A program made the position numbers and the translations under genes. Shown one piece after another: positions 46,402 through 54,725 of a DNA stretch of 64,000 nucleotides. The stretch's first letter is position 1. Every line of letters starts with the position of its first letter. Under the pieces are notes generated by a model that did not search any database, had not been told where the DNA came from, and saw only the letters and a list, made by a program, of their open reading frames with translations. Source of the stretch: JALYXI01 sp963795835 (GTDB lineage: Bacteria > Acidobacteriota > Terriglobia > Bryobacterales > Bryobacteraceae); the NCBI GenBank assembly GCA_963795835.1, contig CAWCJC010000005.1, positions 68,930 through 132,929 on the forward strand, written 5' to 3'.

Positions 46402-48561
46402 CTACTTCTTTTCTTTTTCGCCGGGCTTCTTGTCTTCCTTAGGCTTCTCTGGAGCGGGCGCGGGCTGGCGTCCGAAACCCCGATTCTCCGGAGCCGCGGC
46501 AGGCGCTGGACGTTCGACACGGGGTTCGGCCCGTGGCTCAACACGAGGCGCGGGACGGGTTTCGACACGGGGTGCGGGCGGAGTTGGCCGGTTTTCTTCC
46601 CGGGGAGCCGCTTGTTGCTGCTGGTTCCGTCCGAATCCACGATTTTCTGGAGCCGCGGCTGGCGCAGGACGTTCGACACGCGGTTCGGCCGGTGGCTCAA
46701 CACGAGGCGCAGGCCGAGTTTCGACGCGGGGTGCGGGCGGAGTTGGCCGGTTTTCTTCCCGGGGAGCCGCTTGTTGCTGCTGGTTCCGTCCGAATCCACG
46801 ATTCTCCGCTGGAGCGGGTTCCGGCCTTTGGGGCTGAGTTTGCGGCGGTGCTTGGGGAGCGACGGTTTGCGGCGGACGGCGCTCAAAGCGATCTTGTGGC
46901 CGATCCTGGGGACGAGTCATCTCGCGTGCTGGCTGTTGCGGCTGCGACGGCTGTTGCGGCGCCGCGGGAGGAGCTGTGCGAGGCGCAATCTGTGGCAAGG
47001 CTTGTGGTGTTGCGGGCTGAGGTGTATTCCGCCCAAATCCCTCATTCCGCGCATTCGCCGGCCGGAATGCCGGCTGTTGCGTCGCAGGCTGGTTCGCGCG
47101 GATTGAATTCAATTGCTCCGCTGCAAGAGGCCGTCCTCCATTATTCTGTAATGCCTGCTGACGCGCAGCAAACGGAACTGGTGCTGCGGGGGGAGGAGTC
47201 CGCGCAACAACCTGGCGCGTGAACACGGCCTGTTGCGGTCTTGCCACGGTTCCGGCGGCAGCCCGCCCGAATACGCTTTCCCGTTGCGGCGCATAGCCCG
47301 GGGTGAACCCAACCACTTGCGCGGAGCGGAACTGTTCAGCATTCATTTGTGTGGCCCGCTGCACGGGCCGGGCGGAGACAAAATCCTGCCGAGAAACCGC
47401 GGCGAAGGCTCCGGGGACGTTGCGATTCACGTAAACGTTGTTCACGGTCCGGTTCACAACGATGTTGTTGATCGTCACGTTGTTGATCTCGCGCACGTTG
47501 GTGATATTCACCTGCCGTACGTAAGCCGGGGAGACATGGTAAGCGGGAGCATAAATCTCACGTGGACCCAGCGGGAACCAGCCCACGCCAATTCCTGAGC
47601 CGCCGAAGCCAACGGAAAGGGAAGCACCGCCCCCCACAAAAGCCACCAAAGCGGGCGCATAAACAGGCCGCGCGACTACCACCGGGCCCGGGCACCAGCC
47701 CCATCCCCCATCCACATAGGCCCAGCGGCCATAGTGGAAAGGCGCAAAACCCCACGGCGCCTCATCTACCCAAGTCCAGCCCCAGGGCTCGCGCCAAACC
47801 CAACGGCCTTCGTGATAGGGGGCCCAACCCGCTGCCACCCTCGGCCGCCAGATGGGCCCGTATTCACTTTGGGCCTGCCACGTACCGTACTGGCCCAAGT
47901 CCTCGTACCCCACCATGTTTTGCGAAACGAACTGGGGTGGCGGCACGGAGTTCTCGAAGCGATCGCGATCTGAAGCGAAATTGTCGAAGTCGTCCGGCGG
48001 ATTCGCGTCCTGAATACTCTGCTGCTGCCCGTCGCCAGCGACGAATCCCGTCTGCCGCGCGTGTACGGGGAAACTAATGCCATTTGCGGTGATCTCCGCA
48101 TCCCCTCCCCGTACCGTGACCATGGTTGAGTTGCGGTTCGGGTCCGTATCGATCCGGTACTCCCCAGACCTCAGCAATGTGATCGCACCGTTTGGCGTGT
48201 CGACCTCCCACACGTCCTGGTCCTCCAAAGCGCGCACCCGGATATTGATCGAACCTTCCGTCAGGCGAATCTGCACGGTTCTGTCATCCAGATTTAAGAA
48301 GCCGAAGTTCGTCTGGTGGGCAATGCGAATGAAATTTGGCCCGATTCCAACCTCAGCACTCGCATTCTGGTCGGCGTATAAGTGATCGCCGGTGGTGAGC
48401 GGATAATTCAGCGTAGCGGCCGTCCAATCGTCCACAGTTGCCGGCTGAAAGGAGACCGGTCCTCTCAGGTAATTGAGCCGCGCAACACGCGAGGGCGGGT
48501 CTTGCGCAAAGACGCAGCCGGTAGCTACGAGTGTGAACCACGTCAAAGTTCCAAGTTTCAT
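46402..48561 (-). CDS. Secreted FecR protein with YXWXP region and proline-rich repeat tail
   Basis: A 719-residue exported protein. Signal peptide about 1-20 (TLTWFTLVATGCVFA). FecR-like domain at about 25-190 (LRGPVSFQPATVDDW, VDTPNGAITLLRSGEYRID). A Trp/Tyr-rich module at about 215-300 (WAPYHEGRWVWREPWGWTW) of the DUF6600 type follows, then an Asn/Val-rich stretch (NVREINNVTINNIVVN) and a long Pro/Gln/Arg-rich tail with two 53-residue repeats. The end is Lys-rich. GGAG lies upstream of the ATG at 48561. Probably an envelope structural or surface protein; function unknown. Confidence 0.85.
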   Translation of the reverse strand: MKLGTLTWFTLVATGCVFAQDPPSRVARLNYLRGPVSFQPATVDDWTAATLNYPLTTGDHLYADQNASAEVGIGPNFIRIAHQTNFGFLNLDDRTVQIRLTEGSINIRVRALEDQDVWEVDTPNGAITLLRSGEYRIDTDPNRNSTMVTVRGGDAEITANGISFPVHARQTGFVAGDGQQQSIQDANPPDDFDNFASDRDRFENSVPPPQFVSQNMVGYEDLGQYGTWQAQSEYGPIWRPRVAAGWAPYHEGRWVWREPWGWTWVDEAPWGFAPFHYGRWAYVDGGWGWCPGPVVVARPVYAPALVAFVGGGASLSVGFGGSGIGVGWFPLGPREIYAPAYHVSPAYVRQVNITNVREINNVTINNIVVNRTVNNVYVNRNVPGAFAAVSRQDFVSARPVQRATQMNAEQFRSAQVVGFTPGYAPQRESVFGRAAAGTVARPQQAVFTRQVVARTPPPAAPVPFAARQQALQNNGGRPLAAEQLNSIRANQPATQQPAFRPANARNEGFGRNTPQPATPQALPQIAPRTAPPAAPQQPSQPQQPAREMTRPQDRPQDRFERRPPQTVAPQAPPQTQPQRPEPAPAENRGFGRNQQQQAAPREENRPTPPAPRVETRPAPRVEPPAEPRVERPAPAAAPENRGFGRNQQQQAAPREENRPTPPAPRVETRPAPRVEPRAEPRVERPAPAAAPENRGFGRQPAPAPEKPKEDKKPGEKEKK
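46482..46799 (-). repeat. Two tandem 159-bp (53-residue) repeats in the FecR protein gene
   Basis: The unit boundaries fall at 46640/46641. The encoded units are identical except one Pro/Arg exchange (VEPPAEP against VEPRAEP), while the DNA copies differ at about a dozen positions, mostly silent. A partial third copy of the unit start (ENRGFGR) follows. Confidence 0.9.
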
Positions 48562-48666
48562 GGAAGTTCTCCAGTTGTCCCCTATGGATGCCAAACCCGG
48601 AAGCTAAGTTCCCGTTGCGCCGATTAAAACCACGTAACCACATTTCGGTCTCAGCCTAAAGATTTC

Positions 48667-48912
48667 GTGCGGCTCCGCCGAAAGAAGTCTGTGCGCTGCC
48701 CGACATGCCTCAGCTGGATTATTCGAAGAAGAAAGCGTAAATCCTGGAAAGATGCGCTCTTCAAGCTGGGCAGCAGATATCCCTATACCTGCGGAATGTG
48801 CCGCCGCACATTTTACGCTGCCGATCGCCGCCTTCCCGTACAGGTCATTCGTCCCGATGAAGCAGCGCTCGATACCATTCGACTCGCTCGTTCCTGGGGC
48901 CTTATGGCGTAA
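48667..48912 (+). CDS. Small zinc-ribbon protein
   Basis: An 81-residue basic protein with CPTC at 11-14 and CGMC at 42-45 separated by a Lys/Arg-rich stretch (IIRRRKRKSWKD). The spacing fits one zinc ribbon. The start is GTG at 48667; no clear Shine-Dalgarno sequence. It resembles in layout the zinc-ribbon gene at 53523, but the sequences are only loosely similar. It precedes the rplU promoter. Function unknown; a nucleic-acid or ribosome role is a guess from charge and context. Confidence 0.65.
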   Translation: MRLRRKKSVRCPTCLSWIIRRRKRKSWKDALFKLGSRYPYTCGMCRRTFYAADRRLPVQVIRPDEAALDTIRLARSWGLMA

Positions 48913-48925
48913 AAAACTCGAGCTG

Positions 48926-48954
48926 TTGTGTCACTGTCTTAGTTCGGCTATACT
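48926..48954 (+). promoter_or_regulatory. Sigma-70-type promoter of rplU
   Basis: TTGTGT (48926-48931), 17-base spacer, TATACT (48949-48954). Transcription from about 48961 gives a leader of roughly 57 bases before the rplU ATG at 49018, the longest leader of any promoter recognised here. Confidence 0.75.
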
Positions 48955-49017
48955 TGGGACTTACAGGTTGGGCTTGAGCGAACGTGTGCCCAGGCAGAGC
49001 CGCAAGGTCTATTTACC

Positions 49018-49329
49018 ATGCAAGCAATTATCGAAGCCGGTGGCAAGCAGTATCGTGTTCAACCGGGTGATACACTCCGCGTCGCGTCCATGGCTGGCGA
49101 TGTGGGTTCAGAAGTGGAATTAGGGCGCGTTCTCGCCGTTTTCAAGGGTGAAGGCGATGTGGTTGCCGGCACTCACGCCGGTTCGGCTAAGGTAAGAGCC
49201 ACCATCTCTGCTAATGGCCGCGGCAAGAAGGTGATTGTGTTTAAGTTCAAGCGCAAAAAGCAGTACAAGCGCACACAAGGCCACCGTCAGGACTATACAG
49301 AAGTAAAAATCGGCGATATCGTAATCTAG
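49018..49329 (+). CDS. rplU: 50S ribosomal protein L21
   Basis: 103 residues, normal length, starting MQAIIEAGGKQYRVQPGDTL and ending with the family-typical HRQDYTEVKIGDIVI; KRKKQYKRTQGHRQ is the RNA-binding loop. First gene of the classic rplU-rpmA-obg order. A sigma-70-type promoter lies upstream, with a leader long enough for the autogenous control seen in some L21 operons, though no specific structure is recognised. Confidence 0.97.
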   Translation: MQAIIEAGGKQYRVQPGDTLRVASMAGDVGSEVELGRVLAVFKGEGDVVAGTHAGSAKVRATISANGRGKKVIVFKFKRKKQYKRTQGHRQDYTEVKIGDIVI

Positions 49330-49347
49330 CCGCGTCAAGGATCAGAA

Positions 49348-49608
49348 ATGGCACATAAAAAAGGATTAGGCAGTTCCAAAAACGGGCGCGATTCCAACGC
49401 TCAGCGCCTCGGGGTGAAAGTATTCGGGGGCCAGCTGGTTCCCGGCGGTTCGATCATCGTTCGCCAGCGGGGCACAAAGTTAAAGCCTGGTTTAAACGTC
49501 GGGCTGGGCAAAGACGACACCTTGTTCGCCAAGATCACGGGCGTGGTTGGCTTTCGTGACCGGGGACGCATGGGCCGTTTTGTGGAAGTAAAAGAGCCCG
49601 TAGTTTAG
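49348..49608 (+). CDS. rpmA: 50S ribosomal protein L27
   Basis: 86 residues. It begins MAHKKGLGSSKNGRDSNAQRLGVKVFGGQ, so there is no cleavable Firmicutes-type N-terminal extension, and the Ala-His-Lys-Lys end that reaches toward the peptidyl-transferase centre is exposed after Met removal. 18 bases after rplU, with AGGATCAGAA upstream. A strong terminator follows. Confidence 0.97.
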   Translation: MAHKKGLGSSKNGRDSNAQRLGVKVFGGQLVPGGSIIVRQRGTKLKPGLNVGLGKDDTLFAKITGVVGFRDRGRMGRFVEVKEPVV

Positions 49609-49633
49609 TTTTCTAAACCAAGCAGGAGTCGAA

Positions 49634-49676
49634 CCGCTGGTATCTGCGCTAACGCAGGCCAGCGGTTTTTGTTTTT
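49634..49676 (+). terminator. Rho-independent terminator abutting the obg start codon
   Basis: CCGCTGG (49634-49640) pairs with CCAGCGG (49659-49665); an inner stem CTGCG/CGCAG extends the hairpin. TTTTTGTTTTT follows, and the obg ATG starts at the very next base (49677). Confidence 0.9.
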
Positions 49677-50684
49677 ATGTTCATAGATGAAGTAAAGATC
49701 CTTGTTAAAGCTGGTGATGGCGGCAACGGCTGCCTGGCCTTTCGACGGGAGAAGTACGTTCCGCGAGGTGGGCCTTCAGGCGGAGACGGCGGCCGTGGAG
49801 GCGATATCACCATGGTCTCCAGCAAGGACGAAAACACTCTCCTCCGCTTTCGATTCAACCCGGAACACAAGGCGCAACGCGGCCGGCACGGCGAAGGCAG
49901 CGATTGCCGGGGTCTGGACGGAAAATCCATCGAACTCAGTGTTCCGATTGGAACCGTGGTCTACGACGACACTACCGGCGAACAGCTTTTCGACTTCACC
50001 GAAGCCGGACAGGTATTTCGAGCCGCTAAAGGGGGCCGCGGCGGAAGAGGCAATGCCCGCTTTGTGAGTTCCACCCATCAAGCGCCGACCGAACACGAAG
50101 ACGGCAAGCCGGGTGAAGAGAAGCATCTTCGCCTCGAGCTGAAACTGCTTGCCGATGTGGGCCTGGTTGGATTTCCGAATGCCGGTAAAAGCACGCTGAT
50201 TTCACGTATCTCCGCGGCGCGTCCCAAGATCGCCGATTATCCTTTTACCACCCTGGAACCGAATTTGGGTGTTGTGCAAATGCCGGACTACCGGTCGTAT
50301 GTGGTCGCCGATATTCCCGGTATTATCGAAGGCGCCCACATGGGGCACGGTCTGGGTATTCAGTTCCTGCGGCACATCGAGCGCACGTCCCTGCTCATCC
50401 ACCTTGTGGATATGTCAGAGACAGGCCGCGACCCCCTTCACGATTTCGAAGTTCTGATGTCCGAACTGAAAAGCTTCAGTGAAGATTTATCGCAAAAGCC
50501 CATGTTTGTCGCGGCAAGCAAGATGGATTCCCTCCAGGATCCGGAAAAGGCCGCGGCGCTCAAAGCGCTTGCCGAAGCCCGGAATTTGCCGTACTTCGAG
50601 ATTTCCAGCGCTACCGGTGCAGGGATCGAGCGCCTTAAGTTCGCCATGGCGGAAGCTGTCCTTGCGGTCAGTTCGGTATCCTGA
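49677..50684 (+). CDS. obg: GTPase Obg
   Basis: A ribosome-associated GTPase needed for 50S assembly. Glycine-rich Obg domain (FIDEVKILVKAGDGGNGCLAFRREKY), then G1 GFPNAGKSTLISR, switch region YPFTTLEPNLGVV, G3 DIPGIIEGAHMGHGLG, and SKMD. 335 residues, so it lacks the C-terminal OCT extension. No Shine-Dalgarno sequence exists: the 5' side is the U-tract of a terminator. The start is still secure because it aligns exactly with Obg N-termini. Expression must come from readthrough or an unrecognised promoter. Confidence 0.96.
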   Translation: MFIDEVKILVKAGDGGNGCLAFRREKYVPRGGPSGGDGGRGGDITMVSSKDENTLLRFRFNPEHKAQRGRHGEGSDCRGLDGKSIELSVPIGTVVYDDTTGEQLFDFTEAGQVFRAAKGGRGGRGNARFVSSTHQAPTEHEDGKPGEEKHLRLELKLLADVGLVGFPNAGKSTLISRISAARPKIADYPFTTLEPNLGVVQMPDYRSYVVADIPGIIEGAHMGHGLGIQFLRHIERTSLLIHLVDMSETGRDPLHDFEVLMSELKSFSEDLSQKPMFVAASKMDSLQDPEKAAALKALAEARNLPYFEISSATGAGIERLKFAMAEAVLAVSSVS

Positions 50685-50694
50685 AAGGGTACAA

Positions 50695-51864
50695 ATGCAC
50701 ATACGGAAACAGCGGTTACTGACACCAGGCCCAACGCCTCTCTATCCGCCGGCCCTTCACGCCATGATGGCGTCCGATATACACCACCGGACGCAGGAAT
50801 TTCGCAGCGTTTACAAGTCGGCTCTCCAAGGAATGAAGGAAGTGCTCGCCACCTCGTCGGACGTGCTTTGCTTTGCGGCATCCGGCACCGGCGCGATGGA
50901 TGCTTCGGTATCGAACCTGTTTTCGAAGGGTGACAAAGTAATCATCTGTTCCGCCGGAAAATTCGGGGAGCGGTGGATTGAGATCGCGAAGGCCTACGGG
51001 CTGGAGGCAGTGGTCCTCAAGGAAGAATATGGTCAGGTGGTATCTCCGGAGCGCGTGCGCGAGGCTTTCGCGAACCAACCGGACACGAAAGGGGTTTTCG
51101 TCACAGCGTCAGAAACATCCACCGGCGCGCAGCACGACGTGCGCGCAATGGGTGAGTTCATTCGGGGTACCGACGCGATCCTGATCGTCGATGCAATTAC
51201 CGCGATGGGAACCATGCCGCTCGATATCGATGGGTGGGGGCTGGATGTCGTCGTAGGAGGGTCTCAAAAGGCGTTCATGATTCCTCCGGGCCTGGCGTTC
51301 CTTGCGGTGAGCCAGAAAGCGTGGAAATTCACTGAAACGGCGACGTTGCCGCACTTTTATTTCGACCTCAAAAAAGAGAAAAAGAACGGCGACTTGGGCG
51401 AATCCAGTTGGACCCCCGCGACTTCGCTGATTCTGGCGCTCGATGAAGCCCTTAAGTATATCCGCGGTCTTGGGATGCCGAAGCTGATTGAGAATGCCCA
51501 GTTGCTTGCACAGGCGACACGGGCGGCGGCGCAGGCGATCGGTCTTGAGGTGTTCGCATCGCAGCCCGGCAGCTCGGTCACTGCCCTGAGAGCGCCGGCA
51601 GGTATGGATTCCGGCATCATCGTCAAGGAATTCAAGTCCCGTTTTGGAGCCATCATCGCCAACGGCCAAGGCTCCATGCAGGGCCACATTTTTCGCATCG
51701 CGCACTTAGGGTATTTCGATTTTGCGGATCTCTTTGCCGTGATTGCTTCGCTTGAACTCATACTTCGCGCCAATGGTTATCCCGTGAAGTTCGGCTCGGG
51801 TGTGGCGGCGGTTCAGGAAGTTTACGCGCAAGCCGCGCTACCGAAGGCGGTAGCCGCTTCATGA
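50695..51864 (+). CDS. Class V aminotransferase, probably serving as phosphoserine aminotransferase
   Basis: A PLP enzyme of the alanine-glyoxylate / serine-pyruvate aminotransferase branch: LLTPGPTPLYPPALHAM, HHRTQEFRSVY, AASGTGAMDASVSN, Asp in LIVDAITAMG, and Schiff-base Lys in VVGGSQKAFMIPPG. 389 residues. AAAGGG lies 6 bases before the ATG at 50695. It overlaps serA by 4 bases (ATGA). In several bacteria lacking canonical SerC, a protein of this type beside serA performs the transamination of 3-phosphohydroxypyruvate; that role is inferred here from context. Confidence 0.88.
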   Translation: MHIRKQRLLTPGPTPLYPPALHAMMASDIHHRTQEFRSVYKSALQGMKEVLATSSDVLCFAASGTGAMDASVSNLFSKGDKVIICSAGKFGERWIEIAKAYGLEAVVLKEEYGQVVSPERVREAFANQPDTKGVFVTASETSTGAQHDVRAMGEFIRGTDAILIVDAITAMGTMPLDIDGWGLDVVVGGSQKAFMIPPGLAFLAVSQKAWKFTETATLPHFYFDLKKEKKNGDLGESSWTPATSLILALDEALKYIRGLGMPKLIENAQLLAQATRAAAQAIGLEVFASQPGSSVTALRAPAGMDSGIIVKEFKSRFGAIIANGQGSMQGHIFRIAHLGYFDFADLFAVIASLELILRANGYPVKFGSGVAAVQEVYAQAALPKAVAAS

Positions 51865-53468
51865 ATGTTCTGGTCGCCGAACCGATGGCCCCAGCTGGTC
51901 TGGAGTTATTGAAAGCACAACAGGGTTGGAACATTATTGTTTCCAGCCCTAAAGAATACTCGCAACATCTGGCCGAAGCCGATGCTCTCGTGGTCCGCAG
52001 CGCGGTGCAGGTCACGCCTGAGGTTTTGCAAGCGGCCCCGAAGCTTAGGGTGATTGGGCGCGCGGGCGTCGGTGTGGACAACGTCGACCTTGAAGCTGCG
52101 ACCGCCGCGGGTGTGCTTGTGATGAACACTCCCGGCGGCAATGCGGTGTCGGTCGCTGAACACACATTGGCGCTGATGCTATCCATGGCGCGCTCCATCC
52201 CCCAAGCTTCCGCATCCACGAAAGCGGGCAAGTGGGAGAAGAAGAAGTTCCTGGGCAGTGAGCTGCGAGGCAAGACACTGGGGATTGTAGGGCTGGGCAG
52301 TGTAGGGCGCGAGGTGGTCTCCCGAGCGCGGGCTTTCGGAATGCGGATTATCGCTTACGATCCGTTCGTCACACCGCTGATTGCCTCCGACCTTGACGTG
52401 GCACTGGTTCCGCTGGACGAACTGTTCGCTTCGAGCGACTACATCACACTCCACGTCTCGCTTACAGCGGATACCGAAAATCTGCTATCCGAAGCGGCCT
52501 TCGCGAAAATGAAGACTGGGGTGCGGATTGTGAATTGCGCCCGGGGCGAGTTGATTGACGACGCCGCGCTTAGTGCTGCGATTGCCAGCGGCAAGGTGGC
52601 CGGCGCTTCACTCGACGTGTTCACCGTCGAGCCGACTACGGCAGAGTACCCGCTTTTCGCGCTCTCCCAAATTACGGCCACTCCGCACATCGGCGGTTCC
52701 ACTGAGGAGGCCCAAGAGATTGTGGGCGTGCGTATTGCCGAGCAGATGGTTGAGTATCTGCGGCACGGCGTCGCCATTAACGCGGTCAATATGCCGGCAT
52801 TGTCGCCAGAGCAGTACCGCGCGCTGGGGCCATACATCGAAATTACGGAGAAACTGGGCAATTTCGCGGCTCAGCTTGGGTTGGGTAACCCACGCGGCGT
52901 GAAGCTAACTTATTTCGGGCGAATCGCGACCATGAATACCAGCCTGCTGCGAAATGCGGGTTTGGCCGGCTTGGTTCGGAGGTCGGCCGGGGTGGCTTCG
53001 AAACGGGCCAATGTGGTGAACGCGATGCAGATAGCCTCAGAGCGCGGCTGGTCGGTCACGGAAACGCACGACAAACATAGCGGACGTCAGGATTCCATTC
53101 GTTTGGAAGTGGAGACGGATCGGGGGCGGACCGTGGTGGAAGGTGCGTGGGTGGGTGAGCGTGCCCGGTTGCTGCACCTGGACGGAATCTATTGCGAGGC
53201 TCCGCTTTCGGGCCATCTGATTTGCATGAAGAATTTGGATGTTCCCGGTGTCATTGGACATGTCGGAAATGTACTGGGTCGGAATTCCATTAATATTGCG
53301 AATTTTTCTTTAGGGCGCAGGGAGGATCAGATCGATCCCGCGGCACCTCGGGAGGCTATCGCAGTCGTGTCCACGGATGCGGAAGTTTCCGAAAAAGTGC
53401 TCGCTGAATTGATGGAAAACCCGGCGATTGTATTGGCGCGGTCAGTAGAATTCGCGGCTGCCGATTAG
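51861..53468 (+). CDS. serA: D-3-phosphoglycerate dehydrogenase
   Basis: First step of serine synthesis from 3-phosphoglycerate. Long SerA form, 535 residues: NAD site GKTLGIVGLGSVGREV, NCARGELIDD (Arg), LDVFTVEP (Glu) and TPHIGGSTEEAQ (His) of the catalytic relay, an intervening allosteric-substrate-binding domain and a C-terminal ACT domain (IDVPGVIGHVGNVLGRNSINIANF, with one residue variation). Serine feedback through the ACT domain is expected from the family. Coupled to the aminotransferase gene. Confidence 0.96.
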   Translation: MNVLVAEPMAPAGLELLKAQQGWNIIVSSPKEYSQHLAEADALVVRSAVQVTPEVLQAAPKLRVIGRAGVGVDNVDLEAATAAGVLVMNTPGGNAVSVAEHTLALMLSMARSIPQASASTKAGKWEKKKFLGSELRGKTLGIVGLGSVGREVVSRARAFGMRIIAYDPFVTPLIASDLDVALVPLDELFASSDYITLHVSLTADTENLLSEAAFAKMKTGVRIVNCARGELIDDAALSAAIASGKVAGASLDVFTVEPTTAEYPLFALSQITATPHIGGSTEEAQEIVGVRIAEQMVEYLRHGVAINAVNMPALSPEQYRALGPYIEITEKLGNFAAQLGLGNPRGVKLTYFGRIATMNTSLLRNAGLAGLVRRSAGVASKRANVVNAMQIASERGWSVTETHDKHSGRQDSIRLEVETDRGRTVVEGAWVGERARLLHLDGIYCEAPLSGHLICMKNLDVPGVIGHVGNVLGRNSINIANFSLGRREDQIDPAAPREAIAVVSTDAEVSEKVLAELMENPAIVLARSVEFAAAD

Positions 53469-53479
53469 CCTTTATCTTG

Positions 53480-53510
53480 CTGCGTTAGTAGAATTAACTT
53501 GATAACGCAG
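53480..53510. promoter_or_regulatory. 8-bp inverted repeat flanking a -10-like hexamer, possible operator
   Basis: CTGCGTTA (53480-53487) and TAACGCAG (53503-53510) form a perfect inverted repeat with a 15-base spacer that contains TAGAAT (53489-53494). The placement before the zinc-ribbon gene at 53523 suits an operator over a promoter. A weak terminator of serA is the alternative. Confidence 0.4.
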
Positions 53511-53522
53511 TTTGAAATCGCG

Positions 53523-53843
53523 ATGACGGACAAAGATCCCCTGGGCACTCGCCCACCCAAGCCACCACTTCAGGGAGAACGGCGCCGCAAAGTTCCGGAA
53601 GTAAACGTTTATACCAGTCCGGTTCCAGAGTGGAAAACCGGCATGGTTACTTTGAAAGGGGAGGTCCAGAAAAGCAGCGGTGTTTCTTGTCCCAGGTGTG
53701 GCTCGTGCGACACGCGCCAATCTTTGACCCGCGGATTCGCCGATAGGCTCCTGTTCTTCTTCGATTACATCAATGCCCGATGCCGAAACTGCAATAACCG
53801 GTTCCGAGTCTGGCGTTCCTCCGGTGGAACCGACGAGTTTTGA
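53523..53843 (+). CDS. Zinc-ribbon protein of unknown function
   Basis: A 106-residue protein: a proline-rich N-terminal half, then a zinc ribbon with CPRCGSC (about 56-62) and CRNCNNRFRVW (about 86-96) around FADRLLFFFDYINA. This paired-CxxC form with an intervening amphipathic helix is common in uncharacterised bacterial proteins. ATG at 53523 is chosen over TTG 53499, which lies within the inverted repeat. Not linked to its neighbours by overlap. Confidence 0.75.
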   Translation: MTDKDPLGTRPPKPPLQGERRRKVPEVNVYTSPVPEWKTGMVTLKGEVQKSSGVSCPRCGSCDTRQSLTRGFADRLLFFFDYINARCRNCNNRFRVWRSSGGTDEF

Positions 53844-53883
53844 ATCGCGTTTAGCCCAGTTAGAGTAAGCTGAAAGACGGCTC

Positions 53884-54693
53884 GTGTCTTTTCGCTTTTT
53901 TATTCTAATTTTTTCTATTTGCAATGCGGTGGCGCAAATTGCGAACCCGTGGGAATCCTACCTGGCCAGCGGCGTCAGCTCGGCTGAACAAAAACGCTTT
54001 GCGGCGGCGGAGCAGTTTATGAATTTAGCTCTCCGCGAAGCAGAAAAGTTTGGCCCCGCGGATCCACGTCTTGCGTCCACTTTGAACACGCAAGGATTGG
54101 TGTTCATGGCTGAAAAGAAACCCGCTGAGGCGGAAGCCGTGTATCGCCGGGCGGCAGTCGTATTTGAAAAGCTTTATGGGCCCAAGAGTCTGGATCTCGC
54201 CAACGTAGGCCTCAATCTGGCCCGAGCATCGAATGCCATCGGAAAGAGTGAGGCCGCCTTGCCGCTATTGGCGCGCTCGAAAGAAACCTTCGAGGCTATC
54301 TTAGGCAAGCAGAGCTCAAAAATGAGCGAGGCTCTGTTTGAACAAGGCGAGGCCTACCGGCGCCTACACCGCTATGGAGAAGCGGAAGTGGTTCTGAAGC
54401 AGGCCGCCGACCTGCAGGAAGCGCAAGGCGGCATGGATAGCCCGCAACTCGCAAGCAGCTTGAATAGCCTGGCGCTTACTTACGCCGCCCAAGGCAAGTA
54501 TGCGCAGGCTGAGCCAATGTTTAAGCTTTCTCTGAACATAAGGGAAGCGAAGTACGGCTTGAACCATGAAGATGTGATGGCCAGCCTGGATAATTACGCG
54601 GCGATGCTGCGCGATGCGGGGCGATACAAAGATAGCCAACCGCTCACGATCTTGTCCGATGCGGTGCGGAAGGCTTTGCAGTCAAAGAAATAA
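53884..54693 (+). CDS. Secreted tetratricopeptide repeat protein (kinesin-light-chain-like TPR)
   Basis: A 269-residue protein with an N-terminal hydrophobic segment (FRFFILIFSICNAVAQ), probably a signal peptide, and about five 42-residue TPR units of the kinesin-light-chain style: ASTLNTQGLVFMAEKKPAEAEAVYRRA, ANVGLNLARASNAIGKSEAA, and SSLNSLALTYAAQGKYAQAEPMF. The start is GTG at 53884. Role unknown; such repeats mediate protein contacts. Convergent with the Gfo/Idh oxidoreductase gene. Confidence 0.85.
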   Translation: MSFRFFILIFSICNAVAQIANPWESYLASGVSSAEQKRFAAAEQFMNLALREAEKFGPADPRLASTLNTQGLVFMAEKKPAEAEAVYRRAAVVFEKLYGPKSLDLANVGLNLARASNAIGKSEAALPLLARSKETFEAILGKQSSKMSEALFEQGEAYRRLHRYGEAEVVLKQAADLQEAQGGMDSPQLASSLNSLALTYAAQGKYAQAEPMFKLSLNIREAKYGLNHEDVMASLDNYAAMLRDAGRYKDSQPLTILSDAVRKALQSKK

Positions 54694-54725
54694 AGGGAAC
54701 ATCACCCGCAACTTCTGCAATTCGT

